A stretch of DNA of 64,000 bases from Margaritifera margaritifera (taxonomy: Eukaryota > Mollusca > Bivalvia > Unionida > Margaritiferidae): NCBI GenBank assembly GCA_029931535.1, contig JAQPZY010001675.1, positions 2,880,001 to 2,944,000 of the forward strand. The letters are read 5' to 3'. Shown in pieces: positions 1 to 12,715 of the stretch. The notes beneath the pieces are model-generated. The model ran no database searches, had not been told where the DNA came from, and worked only from the letters and a program-made list of their open reading frames with translations. The translations under genes were made by a program, and so were the position numbers. Numbering within the stretch: position 1 is the first letter of the stretch; each line of letters starts with the position of its first letter.

Positions 1-776
1 ATTCAGTCAGTCTTTGTTTCGTAATAGCCGAGGTGGTCCAAATGGCAGCTATTGGTGAACATTCGCGGCATGATCCGCAGGACTGACCTAGAATTTTCCA
101 ATGCCACCTCACAGCCGAGAATTTTTCACAAAAAAGACCGAGGCACCTCCGATTGCTAAATCGAGCAATACAACATTCTTCAGTCTCACATAAAGTTTAG
201 TTTTGTTTACCTTGAAGATGTGTATTGACATGCTTTGTCTTCATTATTACATTTAATTTTCCTCTGCTAACGCTCAAGGAGCCGTCTAACGCCCCAAAAT
301 TTGGGACGCCTTGTTTTCGTTTCACTCTTTTTAAACCCTGGTTATGGTTTCGCTTTCCGGTGTAGAACGATGAAAGCCTAAGCCATCGGAGTAGTCGTAA
401 CACTTTTTACATTTTTTTATCAACACGTTAAAATAACGTTGACCAGATAGCTTTATTTCAGAAATGTTTAGGTCGCTTGCATATATTTAGTTTGCTCTTC
501 TAATGTACTTTCGAGTTTTTTGCCCAGATAAATAAGTCATAGTGTGGGGCTCCGAAAGGGTACAGCTTTAGGAGAACATGCCAATTCACCGGAAACGACA
601 GGAAACGAGCGAAAATGAACAAAGATTAACTGGAAATGAATGAAATTATACAAAAATGAACGAACTGCAACAGAAAATGTACATAAAGTAATCGACAATA
701 AAGACAATGGGAAATACAAAGTATTAATACTGAAAATAGGAATTTTAGTGCAACCTAATATTACTCTGATAATAAT
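1..776. other. No gene recognised
   Basis: AT-rich sequence with only short, unconvincing open frames on both strands. The block at about 580-665 is purine-rich with a loosely repeated GAAAnGA pattern. No domain, tRNA box or tandem array was seen. Confidence 0.5.
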
Positions 777-3110
777 TAGAGCGGGGTTGGGGGTATTCGG
801 ACATCTAAGCCATTTATACGTTTTATCTGCACATAAGAAGAGTGACAATTTTTGTGTCAGCTATTGAAGGTTCCGCTTATAATCGGAAGTGTTTCTAACG
901 CTTATCAACATTAATCACGTGATTTTTTACCCCACAGATTTATCCTGTAAACGTGTCAGATCGAACGGTTTGAGGTGAAACCAGACATAATGTCGGGTAA
1001 CATCGGACACCTGTAGCATTTTTTTTTTTAATTTATTACGCAAATGACATTTAGACAAGTTACTAATCAGCAGAGTTAGTTACATGTATTCAGTTATTTA
1101 TCTGTACTGTACAATATTTATTTTATTTGCTGTAGCGGGGATAAAACACCTTGTGCCTGTGCATATCATTGTTATGTTTCATCTCAAACCCTCTAAACAT
1201 CACTTAAAGATCAATGAACAAAGGGTCAGTGCTCAAAGAAATTTTTTTTCAGACACAGGCCCGGGGCTGGTGACTTTAAAAAAAAATCACAAGCACTGAC
1301 TCAACTCCATGTGCCCAAAAGGGATCTATTTTTCACTATTATTTGTCACAGAACGTTGCAATTGCTGTTCTTTAAATATGAAAAGAAATAAATAAAATCA
1401 TATTAAATTGACTTGTGTGTTTATTCAGATCTCAATATTTCACGTAAAGCAGTGTTTTCCTCCAGGTCCTGATGTCAACCTATGTCCAATTGCTCTATAA
1501 ATGTCCTCCTTACTCGTTGGATCAGCAGTGTTGATGTTCATTAGTAAGTTAAGCGTTACTTGCTTATACAGTTTCTCTTTACACTTTTGATGTTGTTCAT
1601 AAGTGCCGCTTAATATCTTTAACCAGTGTTGCATTACTTACTCAAGTGTTCATGCCGAAATAATTTCTTTGGTCGGTCTTTCCTTTCTATCTCACCTCTG
1701 CCAAAGGACGTCCAATTTTAATCAAAGACTTAATAGCCATCATGGACCACCTTTGATTCCTTTATCATTTACAGTATTACACCGAAAAAAATCATCCCGC
1801 ATTTGACCTACACTATCCAGATTACAATAATAAGGTAATCAATTAACAGGTGGTTGTGTACACGTAAGCGTTAATTGGGTTACTCAACCACGCATCATTG
1901 CACCGGTCGCAACTACTGCTGGAACAGTTCCAGTCCCCAGTAGATTGGTTCTGGCTGGCCTGCACCGTTGTTTTTTTTTTGTTTGTTTGTTTGTTGGGGT
2001 TTTTTTTTTTTTTTTTTTTTTTGGGGGGGGGTCTTTCTTTTTTCAATTTTAAGAAGAATAATCTTTTAATTTTCAAAAGCGGTAGATTTCAACTATAAAA
2101 CGGTATGTGCGGTAGATGGCCTTAAAAACGGTATTTTTATCCAACCTCCGGTAGAATCACGTGTATGCTAAAGCCAAGTGAGCACTAATTATAGGTAACC
2201 CAGGCAATATGTTCCCCATTCATATGTCACATGCTTCGCTTTGTACACAAAGTTTACAGCTTTCGATAGAAGTATGGTAAGTAGATGATTTTCATAAGGG
2301 AAAGGGGCATACATGGGGATATATATATTACAAATTTACCAGTCTTTCAACAACTTGAAAATAAAATTCCGTATTTAGTCAGCGCGATCGAAGTTTTCTC
2401 AGGCAAATTAGATTTTTTTTTTTCGACAAGCCCGATGGGCACTTCACTTACAATACCGGAGGGCCCCAATCTGAAATTAGATGGGCTCCGGGCGTCGGGC
2501 TATCGTATTTTTTTAGCACTGCAGGGTGTCGTAAGAAACAAATATTTACTTTTACAAAATCCTGGCAGAAACTGAAGAATTAATTATGCAATGCATAGCT
2601 TCACTAATATTTGATTCCTCACAGTAAAATCTTAAATCGTTTGTTCAAGTGCTATCCTGTGCTTCTCATAGCTTTGCATTCTATTTCTAAATTAATGTCC
2701 GAGAAGAGACGAATGTGTGAATTTCTTGTAGCGTGAATTCAGACACCCACGTGCTTGTTTTGATACATGCCATTACATGATGCCATATCAAACATCGCTT
2801 TCTCGAACAGGTGACTTACCTGTACGATGTCATTAGTGGGTATAAAAATGTTTTGAGATGGTTGGTTAAATATTTACTCACTGAATAAAATTGCATGCGT
2901 AATACCATACATGCCTATTTAGTTATCCAATAACTGTAGATATATCACGGTGAATTTTCCCACAATCTAAAGCAAACGATGCATAGATAGAACGAAGAAG
3001 TCTACACTTACATTTAAAGCGCATGTTGGGAAGTGTTTGCATATCAACCAAAACAAGTTAGAAAGTGTCTGGATTGCCCCTATGGTCCGAGAAGACCCGA
3101 TCCCGCTCTA
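777..3110. mobile_element. Possible 2.3-kb element with 26-bp inverted ends
   Basis: The sequence at 777-802 (starting TAGAGCGGG and ending TCGGAC) matches the reverse complement of 3,085-3,110 at about 20 of 26 positions. A 21-bp sequence (core ATTACTCTGATAATAATTA) is repeated exactly in direct orientation at 758-778 and 3,118-3,138, next to both ends. The interior has no transposase-like frame, so any element would be non-autonomous. The inverted match is short, so chance or an older repeat cannot be excluded. Confidence 0.25.
1966..2030. repeat. Poly-T / poly-G low-complexity tract
   Basis: Runs of T (11 and about 22 bases) separated by GTTTG units and followed by nine G. Open frames crossing it are composition artefacts. 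Confidence 0.9.
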
Positions 3111-3375
3111 CTATGTTATATTACTCTGATAATAATTACTATGTTATGATGTATTAGAAAATATCAAATTGGGCAAACTACGGTAATTTATACCGATTAA
3201 AGTAATTTTGTTCACTGGGAAGTAAGTTTCTTATGTGGCGAAGCCAATCAGCTTTTATGGGGGGTGGGGTGGAGTGAAGGGAGGCTTGAAATTGCAATAA
3301 AATATTTGCATATAAAATACACCGGTTACCGAGAAGCCTCTGATTGATCACGGTCGCAAGTCCCCCATATGTCTA

Positions 3376-3615
3376 ACTAAACTCTGTCCAAACACGTTTT
3401 GGAACATATTTTTCGGTGATAACTTTCTTTAAAATTAGCAATCTGATAAAAAAAAAGGTGTAAATTGGAAAGGTAGTTCATGACAACTAAGGTCTAATGT
3501 TCATATGACGTAAGCTTACGTCGCAGATCAATTATCAATTTGCACATGTTGACACTTCCACATAAACTCTAGTCCGTAATCCATACCCAACACCTACGTC
3601 ATGTCATGTGGAATA
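3376..3615 (+). repeat. Dispersed repeat, copy 1
   Basis: Begins with ACTCTGTCCAAACACGTTTT. It aligns along its length, with gaps, to 21,328-21,545 in the same orientation: shared blocks are the opening motif, a GGT(G/A)ATAACTTT block, an AACTTACGTC-like block, and a TTGCACAT(G/T)TTGACA block. It has no coding potential. Its class is unknown. Confidence 0.55.
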
Positions 3616-4854
3616 AATTAACCGATAGCGTCCGTTTCTATTTAATTACATTACTCTTGGTAAAACTGCAAGTAAGAATATTATAACAAATAAAGAAAGA
3701 GGCAAGGCATTACCCGTTTGAATAGCATGTGTTGTTTTGTGTTCGTTGACGATTTCTAATGAGCGGAGCCCTGTTAGATGTATAAAGACTTATTTGAGAA
3801 ATATTACATAGCACAAAACAACTTTTCTTCCCCTTAACAAATTGTGAATTGTGTATTTAATTAATATTAAGAAAAAATAGAATTCAGTCGTATGTCGCAG
3901 AATAAAACGAGTTACTATGCTAAAGAAGGACAGTTAAAAATGAATCAGTCCCCAAGATCGCCCGAATGGATCAGGACTAAATAATATAGACTCGCAGACT
4001 GATGTAAAGGCTAACAATGGGTAACTGTGCTAATTTATTAAAAACTACTTTTTGGCGTGATTACAGACTTTACTTTTTTGTGAAAGTGTCAAAATGTGCA
4101 TAAATTTTCATTTGATTAGCAACATAAATTTAGGTTCTATTTAGATGGGAACTTTTTGAGAATTTGGCGGTAGTTGTCCTGAACTAACTCTGTCACTGGC
4201 ACTTTTGTATCATTTTAAATATAAAAATGTTATCGCCAAAAAGATGTGCAAAACGTATTTGAATAGAGTTTATGGTCACTTGAAACATAATTTTATGGTT
4301 GTAAATTTAATCAAAGAAAAGTCATAAGAGAATGTCTAGAAAGTTTCAATTTCATTATTTTAATTACACTTGCAAATTAATTCTTAGTGATTTTGAACTA
4401 TACAAATTATATTTAATTAGTAATACTAAAAGTTCATTTTCATTCCGTTTCGCTCCGTTTTATCTTTTGTAGGCACAGCGTCTAAAATATGACTACTGTA
4501 GTAAGAAGTTGCTACTATTTAATTACATGTTTAATAATAATAACTATAACCAATGCAAATGAAGTAAGCAAGGTGTTTTACTTACAGGAAAATATTTATT
4601 AACAAACGCAGCGAGTACGGGACTCTTTTGGTAATATCTGTCTTACACAGTGATCCAGCTGAAAAACCTTTCTTTCCAGTTTTGTATTTCCGGGATTATT
4701 TAAACAATGATTTATTCCGTAAAGTACGTCATCAGGGAATACAAATTTCAGAACAAAACAAGGCCACAGTCTTCAGTGGAACCCACGCTCAAAAGCATTG
4801 CTGTAAATTGTGTGACCTTGAGCTCATGGTAAAAAAGGATAAGGAAACATTTTG
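3616..4854. other. No gene recognised
   Basis: AT-rich non-coding DNA. Short poly-A and poly-T runs are present; no array, SINE or domain was found. Confidence 0.5.
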
Positions 4855-5310
4855 CTGAATGAATTGTCTTAGCTTCGTCATTATTTCATCCAATGTTTCA
4901 ACAAAACCCATCAAGAGATTTCGGAAATATAAACAAATTAACCAAAACCTTAATGCACATTTTCTATGACTGTGACTTTTACCTGAAAAACAAAGGGGCG
5001 AGAATGCCTTATACAGGATGCATTCTCTTGGCTGCATGATGTATCATTCCACGTATCAAGAAAATATATAAAACCGGTTTAGGAAATATAAGCAAATGAG
5101 AAAGTTTTAACTAAGACATTAAAGCAAATTTTATATGATCGCGACCTTGGCCGCAAGGTTATATGGGCGAGCAAGCATGTCGTAGAATGAATTGTCTTAG
5201 TTTCATAATGATTCGTGTCATGTATGATGAGAATCTCTCAAGGGGTTTAGGAAATGTATGCAAATAACAAATTCAACCAAAACCTGAACACATTGTTGAC
5301 GACGCTGCCA
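4855..5310. repeat. Degenerate tandem repeat, about 165 bp, three copies
   Basis: The motif GGAAAT(A/G)TAnnCAAAT, followed by an AACCAAAACCT-like block, recurs near 4,922, 5,083 and 5,250. Each copy also carries a variant of a GAATTGTCTTAG(C/T)TTC block or its remains. Copies have diverged strongly, so the array is old. Confidence 0.55.
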
Positions 5311-5520
5311 TCGGAAACGTGACCCCTGTGTCTCGCTTTCCACTAAAGTTGGCTGGACAAAAATTACAGAAAGCAAAGAAAAATAATGTTTTTTACAAAT
5401 TCATGACTTTAAATATATATTGAAAATTCTTCGAAGACATTAATGTTTCACGCGAATCTGAAACACTTCATGAACGTAAAGGAACCGAAAATGAAGTAAA
5501 AGGGACGTAATAAAAAGATA

Positions 5521-5775
5521 TTTCTAACAAATACAGGCATTTAATAAGAATTGGGATACAAATTTCATTTAATTGATATAAGTTTCAGTTGGTATGCCAT
5601 ATTTGTTTCTAACAAATACAGGCATTTAATAAGAATTGGAATAAAAATTTAATTTAATTGATATAAGTTTCAGTTGGTATGCCATATTTATTTCTAACAT
5701 ATACAGGCATTTAATAAGAATTGGAATACAAATTTCATTTAATTGATATAAGTTTCAGTTGGTATGCCATATTTA
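5521..5775. repeat. 85-bp tandem repeat, three copies
   Basis: TTTCTAACAAATACAGGCAT starts at 5,521 and 5,606, with a variant at 5,691. A truncated fourth start lies at 5,776. Spacing is exactly 85 bp and copies differ by only a few bases, so the array is young. Confidence 0.9.
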
Positions 5776-5785
5776 TTTCTACTTG

Positions 5786-5849
5786 TAAAATGGAATTGTG
5801 TCATATAAGAATTACGTTAAGGACTTGATATATCCACAATTCCATTTTA
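5786..5849. repeat. Perfect 15-bp inverted repeat (hairpin)
   Basis: TAAAATGGAATTGTG at 5,786-5,800 is the exact reverse complement of 5,835-5,849. The loop is 34 bp. It lies directly after the 85-bp array. Confidence 0.85.
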
Positions 5850-6347
5850 GCTATACAATGAAATTTTGCAATCCAACAAAGACAATTATAACTTATAGTA
5901 ATGAAATGAAATGCTATTATAATTGCACGATTTATTTAAATGTTCTTTTTGCAAATAAATAAAAACAAAGACAGCCAATAAATGACTCACTATATCAAAC
6001 AAAAAAAGTGCATACCAATTAAATAAAACCTTATTACAGATAAATAACCAGCATTTCAGTTAAGTGACTTTCGATGTAATTGAATATAAATATAAAAAGA
6101 GCATTTAACACGACATTATTTTTGCAACTGAGTACATCTTAAAGCACTTAAATGCAGTATCTGTTACATATGCCAAGATATATTCTGCATATGAATGACC
6201 ATTATACCAATTACCTGTCAGAAATAGTCATATAAGAATGAATACATGTTACACTTGCATGATTAATTATCCCACATAAAACACAAATATTACATTTTGA
6301 AACGTCTGGCACGCCACAGAAAAACGTGCAAAAAACGTATTTCCGGT

Positions 6348-6609
6348 CTGATCTCGTCTATTAATTAAATCGTGAAATTTAATGCAGACACATTTGTCAT
6401 AACAACATTAGTGTACATTTTAGACACTTACCGGTTTTTCTCGCGGCTCGTGAGTTACTGTCGTCCTTTCGGCAATATGCAAAGAATATTTCCGGATCAA
6501 ATTCTCTGTTTGACAACATGTAAATCCAGGTGGAATGACACAACGCTACCTCCTGTGGCCATTTCGAATTTCGTGGCTATGTTGGGCGACAACTTGGGAT
6601 AAGCCTTTT
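6348..6609 (+). repeat. Inverted duplicate block, left arm
   Basis: Matches the reverse complement of 9,488-9,755 end to end. Shared segments include a TTTAATGCAGACACATTTGT block, a TTCTCGCGGCTC block, and GTGGCTATGTTGGGCGACAA. The arm holds a 76-codon open frame (6,372-6,602) which is broken in the right arm. The arms may be terminal inverted repeats of a 3.4-kb element or two insertions of one dispersed repeat. Confidence 0.75.
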
Positions 6610-7409
6610 ATTGGAATCCCGAATTGTTGTGCTCATTCTCGAGAAATTACAAGACCACGCAAAGCGATATAAATAGACCGAAGTCCCCGGTTTACTTCCG
6701 TGAGTACGTTTACGAAGGAGAATATTAACTGGGAGATTTTTTTAAAATAAATTTGCATTGACAACTATATTGACAATTAAACTACAAAATAAATCTGTTA
6801 CTCGGAAATATTATGTGAACAGTGTAATTAATATACTTGATGGAAAACATAAAAGGTTTTAATGTTATGTGCCAACGTGCACGCGAAGCTGTAGAAATTA
6901 AAGCAGAAGGTAATTTGATTTTTGTCTACTTTCATTAGTTTTACGTGAATTGTAAAATATGTTTTGAAATTGGATCTTGAAAAATTACTTATAAGTTGTA
7001 GAATTTATATTTGTTAAACACGACTATTGTCATGAAATTCATACCATTATTGTTAAGACCATATGCAATATATTAAAAAAATAATTTAATGTAATGAAAA
7101 ATAACATCAGTAAATTGGTAACACCTATGAATTATGAAGATAATGTCTTCTATTCCTACCGTATATGGATATGATATGAATGTTAATATTTGCATCTAGA
7201 ACCCCTATCAACACCTTGTTAAATAAAACAATAATGATCAAAACGTTTGAAACGTTTCTATTAGTTAAATTTTGAAATAAATCTCTTTCAAGTTCATTTT
7301 GATTTAAACAAATAACTACTACAAATGTTTTGCATATAATTACTGGATTACTATTACAAAACACGTAAGTAGTTATGTAGATGATATGGGATACAGGGCA
7401 CACTATGGG
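6610..7409. other. No gene recognised, between inverted arms
   Basis: AT-rich sequence. The 96-codon minus frame at 7,125-7,415 is hydrophobic and low-complexity with no family signature. Confidence 0.45.
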
Positions 7410-7556
7410 GATCAACGGGAATTAACATTAAGTATGATCCTATGGCAATCAATACGAAATTAACATTAAGTATGACCCCATGGGGGGCCAATGGGAATTA
7501 AAATTAAGTATGACCCAAAGGGAATCTAACATTAAATATGACCCTATGCCCTATGG
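7410..7556. repeat. Short tandem repeat, about 35 bp, four copies
   Basis: Units of GGGAATTAACATTAAGTATGACCC(T/C)ATGG type recur near 7,416, 7,452, 7,490 and 7,522, with small indels. Confidence 0.75.
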
Positions 7557-7737
7557 GTTCTATGGAAAATGTAACGTTAAAAACGTCTGTATGTTTATAA
7601 ATAAGATGACCTTATTAACCTTATTTGGATTTAACATGGCGGAACTCCATCAGTCAACACCTATCTTTACTGACCAAGACTTATCCTGACTCGACAACAC
7701 CTACACCTACAAAATATAAAACTATAAACGGACGTGT

Positions 7738-7852
7738 TGGGGGGGGGGGGTGGAGGTGTAGGAGGTACAGTCATGAAGAGTATCACTTATTGACCATGCA
7801 TATGTAGGAGGTACAGACATGAAGAATACCACTTATTGACCATGCACATGCA
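7738..7852. repeat. Poly-G tract and 48-bp duplication
   Basis: A run of 12 G is followed by two adjacent copies of a unit beginning GTAGGAGGTACAG and containing CTTATTGACCATGCA (starting near 7,757 and 7,805). Confidence 0.8.
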
Positions 7853-9487
7853 CCTTCACTATGTAAAACTCACCCTTTACAAACCAAACAGAGGAGGATG
7901 GTAGGTATAGGTAATACTCACTCGCACAGTTATGGACTATCCAACATAACATGTCACAACCATACCATCACATGTAAATAGTATATGACCTGTATTTCCT
8001 GAGCGACTATGAAATTCCAAGAAACAACTTTGTTTCATTTTTTCACAAACCAATACCCTCCTCTCCCCCCGCCCCAGATGAAACAAAAGAAATGAATAAC
8101 AATCATAATCCTAAGGTTACTGACAAAGCCTTTTTTCACAACTAACACCTTACCACGTACTAACTGAACCACTATGACATATCCACAAACAGCCTTATTT
8201 TCATTTTCAAAAAATTAACACCCTACGGTCCTGGGCTTTACAAATCCACTTGCCCGACGCTTGGGACAAGCTCAAATTCAGTTCGGGTAAGTTCAGGTTT
8301 GCGAAGTACCATCCGGCGGGCAAGTTCAAAATTTAACTGAGAGAGAAAGAGCGAGAGAGGTCGTGTTTGGTTCGTAATGCTTTATGTTCTGCAAGTTTTA
8401 TACTCTGCGATCTCGCCACATTACATATATCAGCATCTTTATTTAGCGTTTATATGTACCGCATTCTTCTATTACATAACTGCGCACAGTTTCTTTCAAC
8501 TTTCGATCCTGTTTCACATGACATACTGTCAAAGTCTATAATTTCCATTTTGTATTCAAGGTTAGTCTCGCATTTTTTCGCGCAGAAACATAATGTTAAT
8601 ATTTACTATTTGAAGTAAGTAATGACAAATATGGATTAAATATTTATACTTTGACTTATCAGTTACATTTTAATCATAATGTTTGTTACGCATAAGGGAT
8701 TTGAAGACTTTCAAGTCCTAATCTAGCCATGGACATTGTGTGAACTCCGATAGTCTATGTGCCGAACTTGCTGACTCTAAAAAAGTCGGCTTGTCAAAGA
8801 CTGTTTTAATGCATGTAGCTGATTTCAAGGCGACTAAGTTATAATTGTTAATAGTATAAAATTCGTGAGATTTCTTTGAGGTGTGTTTGAAAACACAGCT
8901 TCACTGGGCGATATTGAAAGTCCCTTTAGACCTTTATACCTTCTAATTTTTTTAATTTGTTTTAAATGCCGAAATTGCTAAGAATGTCATGCATAGATCA
9001 TGCAACGACTCGGAATACGCTTCATAACTGTGAAATATGGCGTCACGGGTCGATAATAACAGCCCCTATACACCTTTTCCACCTTAATAATATCCTTTTT
9101 TGGTCCAAATGATTAAACGTTACTAGTGCAGGTTAAGAAATAAATAAATAAGAAACAAAGAAGCATGTACACACTATATCTTTTCAAATATTCTTTATAG
9201 GCTTAATTTTCCAAAAATAGCATTTAGACATTATGCAACAATTTAAAACACGCTGAGTATGTTGACATTGTGTATCAGCCCAAATGTTGCCTTCGAAAAG
9301 GACAAGCGCCGTGGACTCACCAAAAAATCGGAAAAAATATAAATATTTTCATGCGTCTAATGTTATACATTTATGTCGTGCGGGGTCTAAATTATTCCTG
9401 TACACCGATGAAAATCTCTAAAGGTGCTTTTTGATCAAGTTTGACTTTAAATCACGCCTAAAACTTCACCATGCATTTTCTCAAGAA
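7853..9487. other. No gene recognised, between inverted arms
   Basis: The frame at 8,367-8,618 (83 codons) has no recognisable domain. A GCCCGACG-containing patch near 8,250-8,330 is slightly GC-richer. No tandem array was seen. Confidence 0.45.
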
Positions 9488-9755
9488 AGGGCTTTAATCT
9501 AAGTTGTCGCCCAACATAGCCACGAATTTCGAAATGGCCACAGGAGGTTGGGTTGTGTCATTCCACATAAATTTACAGGTTGTCAAACATAGGATTTAAT
9601 TCAGAAATATTCTGTACGTATCGTCGAAAGACCCTTCAATCGACCGTAACTCAAGAGCCGCGAGAAATACCAGTAGGTGTCTAAAATGTACACCAATGTG
9701 TGCAGACAAATGTGTCTGCATTAAATTGCACGATTTAATGAATAGGCGATATCAG
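9488..9755 (-). repeat. Inverted duplicate block, right arm
   Basis: Reverse-complement partner of 6,348-6,609, with scattered substitutions and a few indels. Identity is high by eye. See the left arm for the two possible explanations. Confidence 0.75.
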
Positions 9756-10504
9756 CCTCAAAAACCGTCCATCAGTATCAGCACAGGTTTGGGGGGGGGG
9801 GGGGAGCTGATTTATCGGCGTAGACAGAAACAAGTGTCTGATCTAGCAGTACATTAATAGGCGAGACTGTCTTCAAATTCTTGTTACACGACTGAGTCAT
9901 GATTTCAAATTTTCAATACAGGAATGGGTATATAACTGATCACCCTGATTTATCTGTGTTGTATTATACCCCGGGTTTAATATTAGCGCATTGTCTATCG
10001 TCGGATATGTTTACAATTACTATCGAAGGTCAACCAGTTTTGTAGACTGCTACATACTGCATTTACATCTAACGCCTTTTATATCGTATCAACTGAGTAG
10101 TATATGAATACGTATATGACATTAGCATCACTGTGGTATGTGACTGGGTACCATGTTTGGACACAGGAAGGCATATCCCTTCCCAAAATATTTCGATGTT
10201 CAACCACAATACCTCTGGCACAGACTTATCGTACAAACACAAGCAGTCTATTAGGATTGGCTGGACATATTGGATCACACGATTTATTTCCATTATCCTC
10301 AAAATGTCACAGGAAAATAAATAAATACAGAGTAATTTGTTCTATGTATAAAGCAATTTTTTTTTTTTTTGTTTTTTGTGCGGTAAGAGGATTCCGCTGT
10401 TTTCAATTGGAGAATATATGCGTTAATGTGCTTGGTTGTGTATGCATTTGCTAAGCACACCTGAATGCACACGCTGTGTCTTTTTACCTTTATACCTTTC
10501 AGAT
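9756..10504. other. No gene recognised
   Basis: Contains a run of about 13 G near 9,791 and a poly-T run near 10,360. Overlapping short frames at 10,069-10,454 show no domain. Confidence 0.5.
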
Positions 10505-10680
10505 GTTTAGCGTGCCGGACTCGCGACTTAAATGGTCTGGATTCAAATCCTACCATCGGATCAGCCCTAGTCGGCTACCGTGGAGTACCAAGGCACTGTA
10601 CTCTAATTGTCTCGGCACTAAAAAAATCGGTTTGTGTTGCTGTGCCGCAAAACACCGAAACCAATCATACCATACATAGA
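10505..10680 (+). mobile_element. tRNA-derived SINE, plus strand
   Basis: A B-box-like GATTCAAATCC lies near 10,539, preceded by a degenerate tRNA head (GCCGGACTCGCGA). The body continues with AGGCACTG and AATTGTCTCGGCACTAAA, and the 3' part reads TTGCTGTGCCGCAAAACACC. The body and 3' part are shared with the copy at 49,308; the 3' end is also found at 36,725 and 45,745. Pol III transcription is the normal route for such elements; this A box looks too eroded. Confidence 0.75.
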
Positions 10681-11180
10681 ATGTACAGTAAGTTTCAAAA
10701 CTTTAAGTTACACAAAATGTCCTCATTGCCCAAGCTAATCAAATATGTCACCATCGTGCTGCCCAGTCGTAAATAAATTTCTTCTTAGCACTGAATAAGG
10801 ATGGGATTATTAGTGTGCGAAACCGACAATATAAACACCAACTGTTACAGCCAAATAAAACACAGCGAATTTTAAGATAGAGTAACCAGGTCTATCAATA
10901 TAAATCCAGAAAAAAAGAAGAAAAAAATATACACTAAACAAAATGTTTGGTATTAGTGAAATATAGTTGAAGATGATAAAAATGTTCCAGCAAAGTTACT
11001 CGACATCCATTTCAGTGTACGAAAGGTCATAATTAATGTATACAAAGCTATCAAAATTAAGTTTTTCTGTTATTTTCCTTGCAAAATAAGTATTGCGGAC
11101 ATGCGTGTGAACGGGCAACAGCAACAAATTCTTGCACTGTGAAAATATGAAGTGGAAGCATGGAAATAAATAGGAACACA
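10681..11180. other. No gene recognised
   Basis: AT-rich sequence with several A-rich runs (10,900-10,935). No supported feature. Confidence 0.5.
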
Positions 11181-12715
11181 ACTTACTTTAGACACTGGTG
11201 CAGGGAGTGGTGGATAGAATCACCGGAACGGACGGTAAAAGTCAGTTTAATTTATCTTTCAAGTCGCTTAATTCATTTTTTAATTGACTCCACGCCCTTT
11301 ATTGTTCCGGAACGGAGGTATTCACCGGAACGGACGGTAAAAGGATAAAAGGATTCTGATATTTGCAAACCTTCCAATTAATCAATAGATCTATGTAGAA
11401 AAGCAAACATTACAAACGGAGAACAAATTATATATTTATAGAGCCAAATACACACTTGCTGATAAATAATCAATTAAAAAACTCCATTGATTTTAAAAAC
11501 AACTTATAAAGAATCATATAAAAAATAATAATAAACGTTTTTGCAGACATGGAAACTTAATCGAATTTTGTTTAAAAAGTAAGAACTTTCTTGGATAAAA
11601 GAAATTTCTTTTTAAAGTGATCTAAAAATATGGTCAGGAATTATGAGTAATATATTTGTCCCGTGAGAATAATAATAAATAATATCAAATAGTACCCTAA
11701 ATTTATTTGCTTATAAATATTTAGATCTATGATTGTACAGTCTAATACAAAAAAAATAATACTGAGTACAAATATCTTGCACAAAATGCAGAATTCCAAG
11801 TCCGTTCCAGTAATTACCTCCGATCCAGTGACTCTATCCACCCGTGCAGAGTGACTTCTTTATCAAATTATAGGCCTACCGTGCTTGTCAAACTGGCCTA
11901 AACAGGTCAAAAAAGTAACACGAAAGCACAATCACCCACATGAAATGAAATACATGTACTACAAGTACCCGTAAGAAAACAAAAAGAAAAACAACTACAA
12001 GTTTCAAACCTTTTACGTCTACTCTTTTACTATCATTTCTATGCATGATGGTGACGGCAAAGAATATTTCGTAATCGGCACTAATTAACAGACTTAACGT
12101 GTAAAAATCACACACACAACAAAAGTAACAATAAACAAACTAACTTACTTCAGACACTTGTGCACAGTGAGTACCTATCTCATGATATTATACGCTGCTT
12201 CACAAACTCGACTTAACCGAGTCAAAAGTAACATACAAGCACAATTCACTCGTATACACGTCAGTCTAATCTTTGACAGTTACTTGTAGTTGTACTTTAG
12301 TCTCGATAACACTTGTCTTTTTGGCATTTCTTGGTAGTAAATACATACACCTACATGTATAAAATACCTATCACAACCTGTGCACATGAAAGTAACGCCA
12401 GAGTATTTCGTAATCCTTACATTCATTGGAAAACTAACGTATATATATATTTCTTGTGCGAAAAAAGGAAAAAATAAAAAAACTTACGTGGCAAAAAAGA
12501 ACAAAACTTACTTCAATCATGCACTGGTGCACAGAGAGTTCCTATCTCATCTTATTATAGCCTGCTTCCCAAACTGGCCTGAACCGGTCGAAAGCATGCA
12601 AACACAATTCACCCAAAGACTGGATTTCAAAATCGATCGGTCAACACCGTCTTACCATAGGTATGTGGGCGGCCTTATATTATCTTAGTGATTAAGTGTG
12701 AAAACTCACCTTGCC
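11181..12715. repeat. 320-360-bp tandem repeat, three copies, one split by an insertion
   Basis: ACTTACTT(T/C)AnnCA begins units at 11,181, 12,143 and 12,506. Each unit contains GTGCA(C)AG-GAG and a CAAACT(G/C)G(C/A)CTnAACnGGTC block (11,888, 12,203 and 12,571 regions). Two units contain a GAGTATTTCGTAATC-like block. The first unit is 962 bp long, and removing the 634-bp element at 11,209-11,842 restores about 325 bp. The array is diverged and non-coding. Confidence 0.65.
11209..11842. mobile_element. 634-bp non-autonomous element with inverted ends
   Basis: The left end GGTGGATAGAATCACCGGA (11,209) is matched in reverse complement by the right end ending in GACTCTATCCACC (11,842). The similarity runs inward through GGAACGGACnnnAA and CGGAGGTA blocks. 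The left side also has a direct repeat, CACCGGAACGGACGGTAAAA, at 11,221 and 11,323. GTGCAG occurs just outside both ends (11,198 and 11,844), consistent with a target-site duplication. The interior is AT-rich with no transposase frame, so this is a miniature element. The superfamily was not determined. Confidence 0.65.

Noticed and set aside
2285..2575. 96-codon plus frame with GC-richer centre
   Set aside because: No recognisable domain; it overlaps a weak GCCCGA/TCGGGC inverted patch and looks non-coding.
10104..10776. Overlapping frames of 60-116 codons near 10.1-10.8 kb
   Set aside because: They run into a SINE on the same strand and lie in different frames without a shared domain.
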